This document shows positions 15,945-25,000 of a stretch of DNA of 64,000 nt, in pieces; position 1 is the stretch's first letter; each line of letters starts with the position of its first letter. The notes beneath the pieces are model-generated. The model searched no databases. It saw nothing but the letters and a program-made list of their open reading frames with translations, and was not told the DNA's origin. The translations under genes were made by a program, and so were the position numbers. The stretch lies in contig NZ_PJMX01000001.1 of NCBI RefSeq assembly GCF_002846415.1, positions 2,542,001 to 2,606,000 on the forward strand, given 5' to 3'. This DNA comes from Streptomyces sp. TLI_146 (GTDB lineage Bacteria; Actinomycetota; Actinomycetes; Streptomycetales; Streptomycetaceae).

Positions 15945-16904
15945 ATGACGAACTCCTCGCACACCGGGCGCCGCTCGGAGCGGCTCGCCCTCGCCGCCGC
16001 CGGGGTCTCCGTGGTGCTGTGGGCCTCGGCCTTCGTGTCGATCCGCAGCGCCGGTGACGCCTACTCCCCGGGGGCGCTCGCCCTGGGCCGACTGCTCGCG
16101 GGCACCGCCGTGCTCGGCGCGCTCCTCGCCGTCCGGCGCGAGGGGCTCCCGCCCCGCGCCGCCTGGCGCGGCATAGCCGTATCGGGGCTGCTGTGGTTCG
16201 GCCTCTACATGGTGGTGCTCAACTGGGGCGAGCAGCAGGTCGACGCGGGCACGGCCGCGATGGTCGTCAACATCGGGCCGATCCTGATCGCGCTGCTCGG
16301 CGCCCGGTTCCTCGGGGAGCGGCTGCCGCCCCGGCTGGTGGCGGGCATGGGCGTCTCGTTCGCGGGCGCGGTCGCCGTCGGCCTGTCGATGTCCGGCGAG
16401 GGCGGCGCCAATGTGCTCGGGGTGGCGCTGTGCCTGCTCGCGGCGGTGACGTACGCGGCCGGTGTGGTGGCGCAGAAGCCCGCGCTCGCCCATGGCAGCG
16501 CGCTCCAAGTGACCTTCTTCGGCTGTCTGGTGGGGGCCGTGGTCTGTCTGCCGTTCAGCGGGCAGCTGGTGTCGGACGCCGCCGACGCGCCGCTCCCGGC
16601 GACGCTGAACATGGTCTATCTGGGGGTCTTCCCGACCGCGCTCGCCTTCACGACCTGGGCCTACGCCCTGGCCCGTACGACGGCGGGCAGGCTGGGCGCG
16701 ACCACCTATGTGGTGCCCGCGCTGGTGGTGCTGATGTCCTGGCTGGTCCTGGACGAGGTCCCGGCGTGGCTCACCCTGGTCGGCGGCGCGCTCTGCCTCG
16801 CGGGGGTCGCGGTGTCGCGCTCCCGTCCCCGGCGCCGTACCGGACGTACGGAACCGGGGAGCGGGAGCGCGATCGTGGCCGCCGCCGCGGCGGACGCGGG
16901 CTAG
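15945..16904 (+). CDS. EamA/DMT-superfamily transporter
   Basis: A 319-aa integral membrane protein with about ten hydrophobic helices arranged as two EamA repeats (first from VLWASAFVSIRSAGDAYSPG; second from VALCLLAAVTYAAGVVAQKP). Family members export amino acids, nucleosides or drugs; the substrate here is unknown. Its stop overlaps the stop of the convergent alcohol dehydrogenase by four bases (CTAG). The upstream ArsR-type gene is the likely local regulator. Confidence 0.9.
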   Translation: MTNSSHTGRRSERLALAAAGVSVVLWASAFVSIRSAGDAYSPGALALGRLLAGTAVLGALLAVRREGLPPRAAWRGIAVSGLLWFGLYMVVLNWGEQQVDAGTAAMVVNIGPILIALLGARFLGERLPPRLVAGMGVSFAGAVAVGLSMSGEGGANVLGVALCLLAAVTYAAGVVAQKPALAHGSALQVTFFGCLVGAVVCLPFSGQLVSDAADAPLPATLNMVYLGVFPTALAFTTWAYALARTTAGRLGATTYVVPALVVLMSWLVLDEVPAWLTLVGGALCLAGVAVSRSRPRRRTGRTEPGSGSAIVAAAAADAG

Positions 16905-17980
16905 AAGACCACCAGCGCCCGGCCGCCCTTGCCCGCGAGCATGTTGTCGAACGCGGCCGGGATCCCGTCCAGGCCGATCCGCTCCGAGACCATCGCGCCC
17001 AGGTCCAGGCGCCCGGCCCGGACGTGCTCGGCCAGCACCGGCAGGTCGCGCGCCGGGTCGCTGTTGCCGTAGACGCAGCCCGAGAGCGTACGGCCCCAGT
17101 GGAAGATCTCCAGGGCGTTGAAGGAGACCTGCTGGTCCTTGCCGCCGATGCCGACGACCGTGGTGCGCCCGCCGCGCCGGGTGGACTCCCAGGCGGTACG
17201 GATGGTCACCGCCCGGCCGACGCACTCCACGGCCACGTCCACCCCGTGGCCGCCGGTCAGCTTGCGGATGTCCTTGGCGGTCGTCTCCGAGGCGACGACG
17301 AAGTCGGTGGCGCCCGCCCGCCGCGCCAGCTCCTCCTTGGCCGGGGAGACGTCGACCGCCACGATCCGCGCGGCGCCCGCGATCCGGGCCGACTGGAGGG
17401 TGGCCAGGCCCACGCCGCCGACGCCGAACACCGCGACCGTCTCCCCCTCGCGCACCTTCGCCGAGTGGTGGACCGCGCCGTAGCCGGTGAGGACCGCGCA
17501 GCCGAGCAGGGCGGCCTCGGTGAGCGGGATGCCCTCGGGCAGCGGCAGCAGACAGTTCTCGGCCACCACCGTCTCCTCGGCGAACGCGGCGACGTTGAGG
17601 CCGGGGTGGAGCTCGGTCCCGGCGGCGGTGCGCGCGTACACCGCGCCCACACCTGTCAGCGCGTTCACGCAGAGCCAGACCTCGCCGAGCGAGCAGGGGT
17701 GGCAACTGCCACAGGAGGGCGCCCAGTTGAGGACCACGCCGTCGCCCGGTGCCACCGAGGTGACCCCCTCGCCGACGGAGACGACCGTGCCCGCGCCCTC
17801 GTGGCCGAGGACCGCGGGGACGGGGACGCGCATGGTGCCGTTGGAGAGCGACAGGTCGGAGTGGCAGACCCCGGCGGCGGCGAGGCGGACCCGCACCTGG
17901 CCGGGGCCGGGCTCGGGGAGTGCTATCTCGGTGACCTCCAGCGGGGAGCCGACGGAGGGAAGGACTGCGGCGCGGACCAC
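16901..17980 (-). CDS. zinc-dependent alcohol dehydrogenase (MDR family)
   Basis: A 359-aa medium-chain dehydrogenase. The catalytic-zinc residues are in GVCHSD and GHEGAG, structural-zinc cysteines in CGSCHPCSLGEVWLC, and the NAD(P) motif is GVGGVGLA. The start is the GTG at 17980 with GGGAG upstream. It lies 41 bp downstream of an aldehyde dehydrogenase on the same strand, so the pair would turn a primary alcohol into an acid in two steps. The operator at 19465 upstream of the aldehyde dehydrogenase probably controls both genes. Confidence 0.93.
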   Translation of the reverse strand: MVRAAVLPSVGSPLEVTEIALPEPGPGQVRVRLAAAGVCHSDLSLSNGTMRVPVPAVLGHEGAGTVVSVGEGVTSVAPGDGVVLNWAPSCGSCHPCSLGEVWLCVNALTGVGAVYARTAAGTELHPGLNVAAFAEETVVAENCLLPLPEGIPLTEAALLGCAVLTGYGAVHHSAKVREGETVAVFGVGGVGLATLQSARIAGAARIVAVDVSPAKEELARRAGATDFVVASETTAKDIRKLTGGHGVDVAVECVGRAVTIRTAWESTRRGGRTTVVGIGGKDQQVSFNALEIFHWGRTLSGCVYGNSDPARDLPVLAEHVRAGRLDLGAMVSERIGLDGIPAAFDNMLAGKGGRALVVF

Positions 17981-18021
17981 GATGCTGCTCCCGGGAATGA
18001 GTGATGCGAAACGACGAGGTG

Positions 18022-19416
18022 TCAGAACTGGAGGGACTTGGTCTGGAGGTACTCGCTCAGGCCGTGCGGGCCGAGCTCGCGGCCGACGCCCGACTGCTTG
18101 TACCCGCCGAACGGGGCCAGCGGGTTGAACCGGCCGCCGTTGATGTCGACCTGCCCGGTGTCCATCCGCCGGGCGAAGGCGACCGCCTCGGCCTCGTCCC
18201 CGGCCCAGACCGCGCCCGCGAGCCCGTACACCGTGCCGTTGGCGATCCTCAGCGCGTCGTCCTCGTCCTCGTACCGGATGAGCGAGACGACCGGGCCGAA
18301 GATCTCCTCCTGGGCGATGGTCATCCCGGGTTCGACGTCGGCGAAGACGGTCGGCGCCACGTAGTACCCCTGCTCCAGCGGGGCCTCCGCGCCGCCCGCG
18401 ACGATCCGGGCGCCCTCCTCGACGCCCTTCGCGATGTAGCCGCGCACCCGCTCCCGCTGCCTGGCGCTGACCAGCGGGCCGACCCGGTCGCCCGCCGGGT
18501 ACTTGGCGACGGCGGCCTTGGCGAGCTCGACCGCCTCCTCGTACCGGTCGGTGTGGACCAGCATCCGGGTCCAGGCGCTGCACGTCTGGCCCGCGTTGCT
18601 CATGACGTTGGCGATGCCGACGGCGACCGCCTTGGCGAGGTCGGCGGAGGGCAGGATGACGTTGGCGGACTTGCCGCCGAGCTCCAGGGCGACACGCTTG
18701 ACGGCCGCGCCCGCCGTGGCGCCGATCTGCCGGCCCACGGCCGTCGAGCCGGTGAAGGAGACGAGGTCGACCCCCTCGTGCGCGGCCAGCGCCTGGCCCG
18801 CGACCGGGCCGAGGCCGGTGACCAGGTTGAACACCCCGGCGGGCAGCCCCGCTTCGTGCACCGCCTCGGCGAAGAGCCGGGCGGTGAGCGGGGTGTCCTC
18901 GGCGGGCTTGAGCACGACCGTGCAGCCCGCCGCGAGGGCGGGGGCCACCTTGGCGACGATCTGGTGCAGCGGGTAGTTCCACGGCGTGATCGCGCCGACT
19001 ACGCCGACCGGCTCGTGGAAGACCGTGGAGTTCCCGATCCGCTCCTCGAATCCGTACGCGGCGGCGAGTTCGGCGTACGAACCGGCGACCGCGATCGGCA
19101 GGCCCACGTGCACCTGCTGGGCGAACTGCTCGGGCGCGCCGAGCTCGGCCGTGACGGTGGCCGCGATCTCGTCCTTGCGGGCGGCGAGCCGGTCCCGCAG
19201 GGCGGCGATCAGGGCCGCGCGCCCGGCGGGCGGGGTCGCGGCCCAGCCGGGCAGCGCCGCGCGGGCCGCGCGCACCGCCGCGTCGACGTCCTCGGCGGTG
19301 CCCGCCGGGACGTGGGCGATGACCTGCTCGTCCGCCGGGTTCACCACGGCGATGGTGTCGCCGCCCGAAGCGGGCGTCCACCGGCCGCCTATGTACATCC
19401 CGTCGTGGGCGTTCAT
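18022..19416 (-). CDS. NAD(P)-dependent aldehyde dehydrogenase
   Basis: A 464-aa [14 protein letters not shown] (about 139-148), the cofactor motif FTGSTAVG, the catalytic glutamate in [11 protein letters not shown], the nucleophile cysteine in [13 protein letters not shown], and the C-terminal [10 protein letters not shown] motif are all present. It would oxidise an aldehyde to the acid, working with the alcohol dehydrogenase next door. The ATG at 19416 has AGGAGG-type sequence upstream. A TetR-like palindrome lies about 49 bp before the start. Confidence 0.94.
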   Translation of the reverse strand: MNAHDGMYIGGRWTPASGGDTIAVVNPADEQVIAHVPAGTAEDVDAAVRAARAALPGWAATPPAGRAALIAALRDRLAARKDEIAATVTAELGAPEQFAQQVHVGLPIAVAGSYAELAAAYGFEERIGNSTVFHEPVGVVGAITPWNYPLHQIVAKVAPALAAGCTVVLKPAEDTPLTARLFAEAVHEAGLPAGVFNLVTGLGPVAGQALAAHEGVDLVSFTGSTAVGRQIGATAGAAVKRVALELGGKSANVILPSADLAKAVAVGIANVMSNAGQTCSAWTRMLVHTDRYEEAVELAKAAVAKYPAGDRVGPLVSARQRERVRGYIAKGVEEGARIVAGGAEAPLEQGYYVAPTVFADVEPGMTIAQEEIFGPVVSLIRYEDEDDALRIANGTVYGLAGAVWAGDEAEAVAFARRMDTGQVDINGGRFNPLAPFGGYKQSGVGRELGPHGLSEYLQTKSLQF

Positions 19417-19464
19417 CGCACTCCTCCTGAGCCTGGGGGGCCTGAGCCCGGGTCCGGGGACCCA

Positions 19465-19483
19465 AACTAGCGCCGGTAGTTTT
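19465..19483. promoter_or_regulatory. TetR operator upstream of ALDH/ADH operon
   Basis: AACTAGCGCCGGTAGTTTT, dyad ACTA...TAGT. It is nearly the same as the site at 14432-14450 beside the TetR at 14477-15154, implying a shared regulator for two loci 5 kb apart. Confidence 0.65.
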
Positions 19484-19568
19484 CCGGCACCAGGGGCCGC
19501 CCGGCCAGTGCCCGGGCGTCAGGAGGAGGCTATGCGGTCGGGCCCGGGCCCCGGACGGCGGTCACCGC

Positions 19569-19596
19569 GCAGTGGTCACCGGGCAGTGGTCACCGG
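19569..19596. repeat. 14-bp tandem duplication at the sortase 3' end
   Basis: GCAGTGGTCACCGG occurs twice head-to-tail (19569-19582, 19583-19596); a related CGGTCACCGC precedes it. The second copy includes the sortase stop codon. Probably a slippage duplication; no function is evident. Confidence 0.6.
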
Positions 19597-20366
19597 ACGG
19601 CGGTCAGGTGGGCGAAGACGACGACGTTGCTCTCGTAGCCCTTCTTGCGGTCGAACTTCCCGCCGCAGGTGATCAGCCGCAGCTCCGGCCGGTTCCGCGG
19701 GCCGTACACCTCCTCGTTGGGAAAGTGCGCCTTGTCGTACTTGCGCACCGCGTCCACCGTGTACACGGCGACGCGGCCGTCGGCGCGCCGGGCCTCGACC
19801 AGCCTGCCGGGCTTCAACATGGAGATGTTGGCGAAGACGGCGGCCCCGGTGCGGGTGTCGCGGTGGCCGACGGCGAGGGCGGTGCCGGCCTCGCCCGGGG
19901 TGGGCCCGCCCTGGTACCAGCCGACCAGCTTGGGGTCGTCGACCGGCGGGGTGGCCAGATGCCGCGCCCGGTCGAGCCCGAGACCGACGACCGGTGCCTT
20001 CAGGCTCAGATACGGGATGGCGAGGCCGGTCGCCCGGGACGGCGGCAGCGGCCGGGGCGGACGGGCGGGCGCCGCGTGCCCGGCGAACCTGCCGCGCCCG
20101 CCCGGGGCGGGCGCCTTGGCGCCCGGCACGGCCGGGGCCGCGGGCGCCCCCGGGGCCTGCTTGTCCCCGTCGGCCCCCGTGGGGGCCGAGGGCGTCGCCG
20201 CGCCCCCGGCCCCCACAGTGCCCATGGCGACCGGTGCGACCGACCCGTCGTCCTGGGCCCACCAGACGCCGCCGACGACGAGGGTCGCGGCCAGCGCCGC
20301 CGTCCGCGTCAGCCGGTAGGCGCGGGTGCGGTGGAAGGGCCTGGGGGAACCGCTACGCGGCGCCAT
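19590..20366 (-). CDS. class F sortase
   Basis: A 258-aa membrane-anchored transpeptidase: one N-terminal TM helix (LTRTAALAATLVVGGVWW), a long Ala/Pro/Gly-rich extracytoplasmic linker (about 55-105), then the sortase domain. The catalytic His is in AVGHRDT, Cys in LITCGG, and the Arg most likely in the ESNVVVFA-preceding region (FDRKKGY). Class F sortases are common in actinomycetes and their substrates are mostly unknown. The ATG overlaps the 3' end of the upstream secreted-protein gene by 14 bp, so the two are co-translated. The neighbour has no LPxTG-like motif. Confidence 0.9.
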   Translation of the reverse strand: MAPRSGSPRPFHRTRAYRLTRTAALAATLVVGGVWWAQDDGSVAPVAMGTVGAGGAATPSAPTGADGDKQAPGAPAAPAVPGAKAPAPGGRGRFAGHAAPARPPRPLPPSRATGLAIPYLSLKAPVVGLGLDRARHLATPPVDDPKLVGWYQGGPTPGEAGTALAVGHRDTRTGAAVFANISMLKPGRLVEARRADGRVAVYTVDAVRKYDKAHFPNEEVYGPRNRPELRLITCGGKFDRKKGYESNVVVFAHLTAVR

Positions 20367-20970
20367 GGGGGCGGCGGCGCAGCCGTCGGACGAACAGCAC
20401 CCCGGAGACCCCGACCAGGCCGAGGGCCGCGATGCCCGCGGCCGGCGAGACGCCGTCGGTGACCCCGTCGGTCCCGGCCAGGCCGCCGCCGCCGGCGTTC
20501 GGCCCGCCGTGGGGGCCGCCGGTGCTCGCGCCGGGCGGATTGCTGACCGGGGGGCAGTCGACCTTGAAGACCTTGTGCTTGCCCGCGCCCTTGCCGCCGG
20601 TGATGTTCCAGGTGAGCTTGTACTGCCCGTTCGGGAGGGAGAGCGGCAGGGTGTGGCCGACGCCGGCGGCGAGGGTGATGGCGCCGTTGAGGGTGGCGCC
20701 GCCCGCCCTGAGCGGCTGCGTCTGGATGGACCAGGTGATGCCCTGCGCGACGTCGAAGTTGAACGCGTCGAGGTAGAACCCGCAGACCTTGGGCTCGTCG
20801 CGCTGGTCGATGAACCGAACGCCCAGGCTGTGGATCTTCACGTCGCCGTTGTCGCCGGGGGCGGCGTACGCGGCGGGCGCCCCGGCCAGGGCGGCTCCCG
20901 CGAGCCCCAGGGCGAGGGCGGTGGCGGCCGGGCGGCGGACGGTGGGACGCGGGGGTGAGAAGGCAGACAT
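20353..20970 (-). CDS. secreted, C-terminally membrane-anchored protein paired with a sortase
   Basis: 205 aa: signal peptide to about residue 36 (LALGLAGAALAGAPAAYAAP), a roughly 105-residue beta-rich domain (VKIHSLGVRFIDQRDEPKVCGFYLD ..., cut to key part: single Cys pair at VCGF and VDCPP), a Gly/Pro linker, then a C-terminal TM helix (AAGIAALGLVGVSGVLFV) and the tail RRLRRRPHGAA. The TM-plus-basic tail is like a sorting signal, but no LPxTG, LAxTG or similar pentapeptide precedes it, so it is probably a plain membrane anchor. It shares an operon with a class F sortase. Function unknown. Confidence 0.8.
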   Translation of the reverse strand: MSAFSPPRPTVRRPAATALALGLAGAALAGAPAAYAAPGDNGDVKIHSLGVRFIDQRDEPKVCGFYLDAFNFDVAQGITWSIQTQPLRAGGATLNGAITLAAGVGHTLPLSLPNGQYKLTWNITGGKGAGKHKVFKVDCPPVSNPPGASTGGPHGGPNAGGGGLAGTDGVTDGVSPAAGIAALGLVGVSGVLFVRRLRRRPHGAA

Positions 20971-21155
20971 GCACTTTCCTTTGAGTCAGATTGTCATATA
21001 AATCGACCTTTCGTCTGACTCTCTTTCACACCCGCGCGGCGAAACGGCGGAGCAGCGCCGGACGGGCCGCCCGATATCGCCCGTCCGGCGCAGCGCGCCC
21101 GGTGCCCGGCACCGGGCGCCCCGCCTCGGACGACCCCGCCTCAGAGGCCCCTGCC

Positions 21156-22538
21156 TCAGACGGTCCCGAACAGGATGCCCGCGCCGAGGACCACCAGCGA
21201 GGTGAGTGCCGCCCACTTCACCGTGAACCGGGTGTGGTCGCCGAACTCGACCTTGGCCATGCCCACCAGGACGTACACGGCGGGCACCAGCGGGCTCGAC
21301 ATGTGCAGCGCCTGGCCGGCCAGCGAGGCGCGGGCGATCTCCACCGGGGAGACGCCGTGCGCGGCACCGGCCTCCGCGAGGACCGGCAGGACGCCGAAGT
21401 AGAAGCCGTCGTTGGACATGAAGTACGTGAGCGGCAGGCTCAGGACGCCGGTGACCAGCGCCATGTGCGGGCCCATGCCCTCGGGGACGGCCCCGACCAG
21501 CCAGTCCGCCATGTGCTTGACCATGCCGGTGCCGTTGAGGACACCGGTGAAGACGGCGGCGGCGAAGACCATGCCCGCCACGTTGACGACGTTGTCGGAG
21601 TGGGCGGCGATCCGCGCCTTCTGGTCCGGCATGTGCGGGAAGTTGACGGTCAGCGCGAGCGCCGCGCCCAGCAGGAACAGCACCGGGATCGGCAGCCACT
21701 CCATGATCATGGCGGTGAGCAGCACCACGGTGAGGGCCGCGTTGAACCAGTACAGCTTGGGGCGCAGGGTCGCGCGCCGCGGGTCCAGCCCCGGGAAGTC
21801 GGCGGCCTCGGGCAGGTCGGCCGCGCCGCCCGTGCCCGGGCGCGGCGCCTCGGAGCCGCCCGCCACCACCAGGACCGTCTCGCTCTCCGGCTCCAGGGCC
21901 TCGTCCAGCGTGAGGTAGCCGAGCCGCTTGCGCTCGCGGCGCCCGAGGACGTACGCGAGGACGAAGACCGCCACGAGGCCGACCGCGAGGGCCGGGATCA
22001 TCGGGACGAAGATGTCGGTGGCGTCGAGCTTGAGGGCGGTGGCGGCGCGGGCGGTGGGGCCGCCCCAGGGCAGGGTGTTCATCACGCCGTTGGCGGTGGC
22101 GGCGACGCCGGTCATCACCACGAGGCTCATCCCCAGCCGCTTGTAGAGCGGATACATCGCGGAGACCGTGATCATGAAGGTGGTCGAGCCGTCGCCGTCG
22201 AGGGAGACGATCGCGGCGAGCACCGCCGTACCGACGACCACCCGCACCGGATCGGCCTTGCAGAACCGCAGGATGCCCCGGACGATCGGGTCGAAGAGGC
22301 CGACGTCGATCATCACGCCGAAGTAGATGATCGCGAACATCAGCATCGCGGCGGTCGGCGCGAGCTTGCCCACGCCTTCGACCACGTAGTCGCCGAGGTG
22401 GGCGCCCTTCCCCACGAAGACGCAGAAGAGGGCGGGGATCAGAACCAGCGCCGCGATGGGCGACAGCTTCTTCAGCATGATCAGCACCAGGAAGGTCGCG
22501 ATCATGGTGAAGCCGAGGACGGTCAGCATGGAGGACAC
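21156..22538 (-). CDS. CitMHS-family citrate/divalent-cation transporter
   Basis: A 460-aa polytopic protein with about 12 TM helices. Recognisable stretches: SLDGDGSTTFMITVSAMYPL, TLPWGGPTARAA, and GVLPVLAEAGAAHGVSP. CitMHS proteins import citrate complexed with Mg, Ca or similar ions by proton symport. The start is uncertain between GTG 22538 (AAGGG upstream) and ATG 22529. A cytoplasmic loop near 205-250 is Glu/Pro-rich. The upstream gap holds a long inverted repeat (22619-22657) and there is no two-component system next door. Confidence 0.9.
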   Translation of the reverse strand: MSSMLTVLGFTMIATFLVLIMLKKLSPIAALVLIPALFCVFVGKGAHLGDYVVEGVGKLAPTAAMLMFAIIYFGVMIDVGLFDPIVRGILRFCKADPVRVVVGTAVLAAIVSLDGDGSTTFMITVSAMYPLYKRLGMSLVVMTGVAATANGVMNTLPWGGPTARAATALKLDATDIFVPMIPALAVGLVAVFVLAYVLGRRERKRLGYLTLDEALEPESETVLVVAGGSEAPRPGTGGAADLPEAADFPGLDPRRATLRPKLYWFNAALTVVLLTAMIMEWLPIPVLFLLGAALALTVNFPHMPDQKARIAAHSDNVVNVAGMVFAAAVFTGVLNGTGMVKHMADWLVGAVPEGMGPHMALVTGVLSLPLTYFMSNDGFYFGVLPVLAEAGAAHGVSPVEIARASLAGQALHMSSPLVPAVYVLVGMAKVEFGDHTRFTVKWAALTSLVVLGAGILFGTV

Positions 22539-22618
22539 CTAACGTTCACCCTTGAACTCCCGCCAGGGGGCTGGCGGTGCGGATGACGTTAGGGCGGCCG
22601 TTCCGGCGTTAACAAGAT

Positions 22619-22657
22619 GTTGACCTGTGAGCAATACGAGCAAAACCCCAGGTCAAC
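22619..22657. promoter_or_regulatory. perfect 8-bp inverted repeat between transporter and oxidoreductase
   Basis: GTTGACCT (22619-22626) and AGGTCAAC (22650-22657), 23-bp spacer. It overlaps the stop codon of the oxidoreductase (22653) and lies about 81 bp upstream of the CitMHS start. It could be an operator for the transporter or a transcript-end hairpin. Confidence 0.4.
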
Positions 22658-24872
22658 GAAGTGCGACCAGCTCGACCGGGAAACCGTTAAGCACCGCCGT
22701 CCCCGACAGCGGGTCCAGGCGCGAGCCGTCGAGCAGCTGGTTGACGTTGACGCCGGGCAGGCCTTCGGCGACGCCGAGGCGGGTTCCGGGGCGGTTGTGC
22801 CCCCACCCGTGCGGGAGGCTGACCACGCCCGTACGGACCGAGTCGGTGATCTCCACGGGCGCCGCCACCTCGCCGCCGTCCGCCTTGACGCGTACCGGAT
22901 CGCCGTCGCGCAGCCCGAGCCGCGCCGCGTCCTCGGGGTGGACGTGGAGCGTGCAGCGGTTGGAACCGCCGTTCAGGGACGGGATGTTGTGCAGCCAGCT
23001 GTTGTTGGAGCGCAGATGGCGCCGGCCGACCAGGACGAGCCCGTCCGGGCGGGCGCCGAGGGCCGCCCGCAGCCGGGGCAGATCGGCGGCGATCGGTGCG
23101 GGCAGCAGCTCGATCCGCCCGCTGCGGGTCCGCAGCACCTGCGGAAGGCGGGGCCGAAGGGGGCCGAGGTCGATGCCGTGCGGGTGGGCGAGCACCCTCT
23201 CCAGGGTGAGCCCGTCGGGGGCGGCGCCGAAGCCGTCGCCGTAGGGGCCGAGTCGCAGCATCAGGTCGAGCCGCCGCTCGGGCCCGCTGTCGCCGGTCAG
23301 CGCCGCCGCGAGCTCCTTGGGGTCGCGTCCGTACACGGCCGAGTGCGGGTCGGCCACGGCCTTGCCCAGCGTGCGGTCGACGACCATCGCGTCCACGGCG
23401 TCCGCCGGGGCGCCGTGCATACCGGTCGCCGCGAGGACGAGCCGGGCGTGGATCTCGCACTCGTCGAGCCTGCCTTCGGCGAGCGGGACGGCGGGCCGGG
23501 TGTAGCGGACCTGGTTGCGCACGGCGAGCGCGTTGAAGGCGAAGTCGAAGTGGGCGCTCTGCGAGGGCGGCGGCGGGGGCAGCACGACATCGGCGTGGCG
23601 CGAGGTCTCGTTGAGGTACGGGTCGACGCTGACCATGAAGTCGAGCCCGGCCAGCGCGCGGTCGAGCCGGTCGCCGTCGGGGGCCGAGAGCACCGGGTTC
23701 GCGGCGCACACGATCAGCGCCCTGATCTGCCCCTCGCCCGGCGTCTCGATCTCCTCGGCGAGCGCGGCCGCCGGCAGCTCCGACTTGGCCTCCGGGTGGC
23801 CGCCGACCCGGCTGCGCCAGCGGCCGATCTCGAACCCCTTGCCGGGCCCGGCCGGTCGCGGGGCGCGGTCGGTGGCGGAGAGCGGGAAGAGCGCGCCGCC
23901 GGGCCGGTCCAGGTTGCCGGTGAGGATGTTGAGGACGTCGACGAGCCAGCTGGCGAGGGTGCCGTGCTCCACCGTGCAACTGCCGATGCGGCCGTAGACG
24001 GCGGCGGTGGGCGCGGCCGCGAGCTCCCGGGCGAGGGCGCGGATCTCGTCCGGGTCGAGGTCGCAGGCCGCCCCGGCCGCCTCGGGGGTGAACTCCCGTA
24101 CGGCCTCGCGGACTTCGGCCAACCCCTCGACCGCGTCCGCGAGCTGCCCGGGCGAGGTCAGCTCCTCCTCGAAGAGGACGTGGGCGAGGGCTGCGAGCAG
24201 CAGCGCGTCGGTGCCGGGCCGCGGGGCCAGGTGCCGGTCGGCGAGCTTGGCGGTACGGGTGCGGCGCGGGTCGACGACGGTGAGGGTGCCGCCGCGCCGG
24301 CGCAGCGCCTTCAGCTTGCCGGGGAAGTCGGGCGCGGTGCACAGACTCCCGTTGGACTCCAGCGGGTTGGCGCCGAGCAGCAGCAGATGGTCGGTGCGGT
24401 CGAGGTCCGGCACCGGGATGGCGAACGGGTCGCCGAAGAGCAGCCCGCTGGAGACGTGCTTGGGCATCTGGTCGAGGGTGCTGGCGGTGAAGAGGCTGCG
24501 GGTGTGCAGCCCGCCGAGCAGGACGGGCGGGTAGAGCGCCCCGGCCATGGTGTGGACGTTGGGGTTGCCGAGCACGACCCCGACGGCGTCGGCCCCGTAC
24601 GTCTCGACCACCGGCCGCAGCCGCGCCGCGACCAGGTCGAACGCCTCGTCCCAGGTCGCCTCCTCCAGCTTGCCGTCGCGGCGGACGAGGGGTGCGGTGA
24701 GCCGGTCGGGGTCGCCGTCGACCTCACCGAAGGAGGCACCCTTGGGGCAGATGAACCCCTGGCTGAACACATCGTCCCGGTCGCCCCGGGCGCCGGTGAC
24801 CCGGGTCCCCTCGACGGTCAGGGTCAGCCCGCAAGTGGCTTCGCAGAGGGGGCAGATGCGCAGTGCGGACAT
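22653..24872 (-). CDS. molybdopterin oxidoreductase (formate dehydrogenase/nitrate reductase-like)
   Basis: A 739-aa member of the DMSO-reductase superfamily. The N-terminal CPLCEATCGL...CPKG provides four cysteines for a [4Fe-4S] cluster (residues about 8-48); VVDPRRTRTAKLADRHL and LLLGANPLESNGSL belong to the Mo-bis-MGD fold, and the C-terminal MopB_CT region contains WLHNIPSL and GVVSLPHGWGH. There is no Tat signal, so it is cytoplasmic. The start is ATG 24872 with GGGGAGGA upstream; an in-frame ATG at 24923 would overlap the operator. Partner subunits are absent. A TetR gene lies directly upstream on the same strand. The substrate is unknown. Confidence 0.88.
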   Translation of the reverse strand: MSALRICPLCEATCGLTLTVEGTRVTGARGDRDDVFSQGFICPKGASFGEVDGDPDRLTAPLVRRDGKLEEATWDEAFDLVAARLRPVVETYGADAVGVVLGNPNVHTMAGALYPPVLLGGLHTRSLFTASTLDQMPKHVSSGLLFGDPFAIPVPDLDRTDHLLLLGANPLESNGSLCTAPDFPGKLKALRRRGGTLTVVDPRRTRTAKLADRHLAPRPGTDALLLAALAHVLFEEELTSPGQLADAVEGLAEVREAVREFTPEAAGAACDLDPDEIRALARELAAAPTAAVYGRIGSCTVEHGTLASWLVDVLNILTGNLDRPGGALFPLSATDRAPRPAGPGKGFEIGRWRSRVGGHPEAKSELPAAALAEEIETPGEGQIRALIVCAANPVLSAPDGDRLDRALAGLDFMVSVDPYLNETSRHADVVLPPPPPSQSAHFDFAFNALAVRNQVRYTRPAVPLAEGRLDECEIHARLVLAATGMHGAPADAVDAMVVDRTLGKAVADPHSAVYGRDPKELAAALTGDSGPERRLDLMLRLGPYGDGFGAAPDGLTLERVLAHPHGIDLGPLRPRLPQVLRTRSGRIELLPAPIAADLPRLRAALGARPDGLVLVGRRHLRSNNSWLHNIPSLNGGSNRCTLHVHPEDAARLGLRDGDPVRVKADGGEVAAPVEITDSVRTGVVSLPHGWGHNRPGTRLGVAEGLPGVNVNQLLDGSRLDPLSGTAVLNGFPVELVALR

Positions 24873-24920
24873 GGGGGGGTCCTCCCCGGGGCGGCGGTGG
24901 TGACGCGCGGGCGGTTTGAG

Positions 24921-24940
24921 CATACCGACCGGTAGGCATG
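24921..24940. promoter_or_regulatory. TetR-type operator upstream of the oxidoreductase
   Basis: CATACCGACCGGTAGGCATG contains near-palindromic TACCGACCGGTA (24923-24934). It lies about 50 bp upstream of the oxidoreductase start and downstream of the TetR gene, and resembles the half-site at 2931-2946. Confidence 0.5.
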
Positions 24941-25000
24941 GTGGCGAGGGCTGAGCGGGACCGTTACGGCAGTCGCCGCACCGCCGTCGTGGGCGAGGGC

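Noticed and set aside
19590..20366. Idea that the class F sortase anchors the LAETG LPMO at 42835-43866
   Set aside because: LAxTG is known as a class E sortase signal, and the two loci are 22 kb apart. No evidence for such a link.
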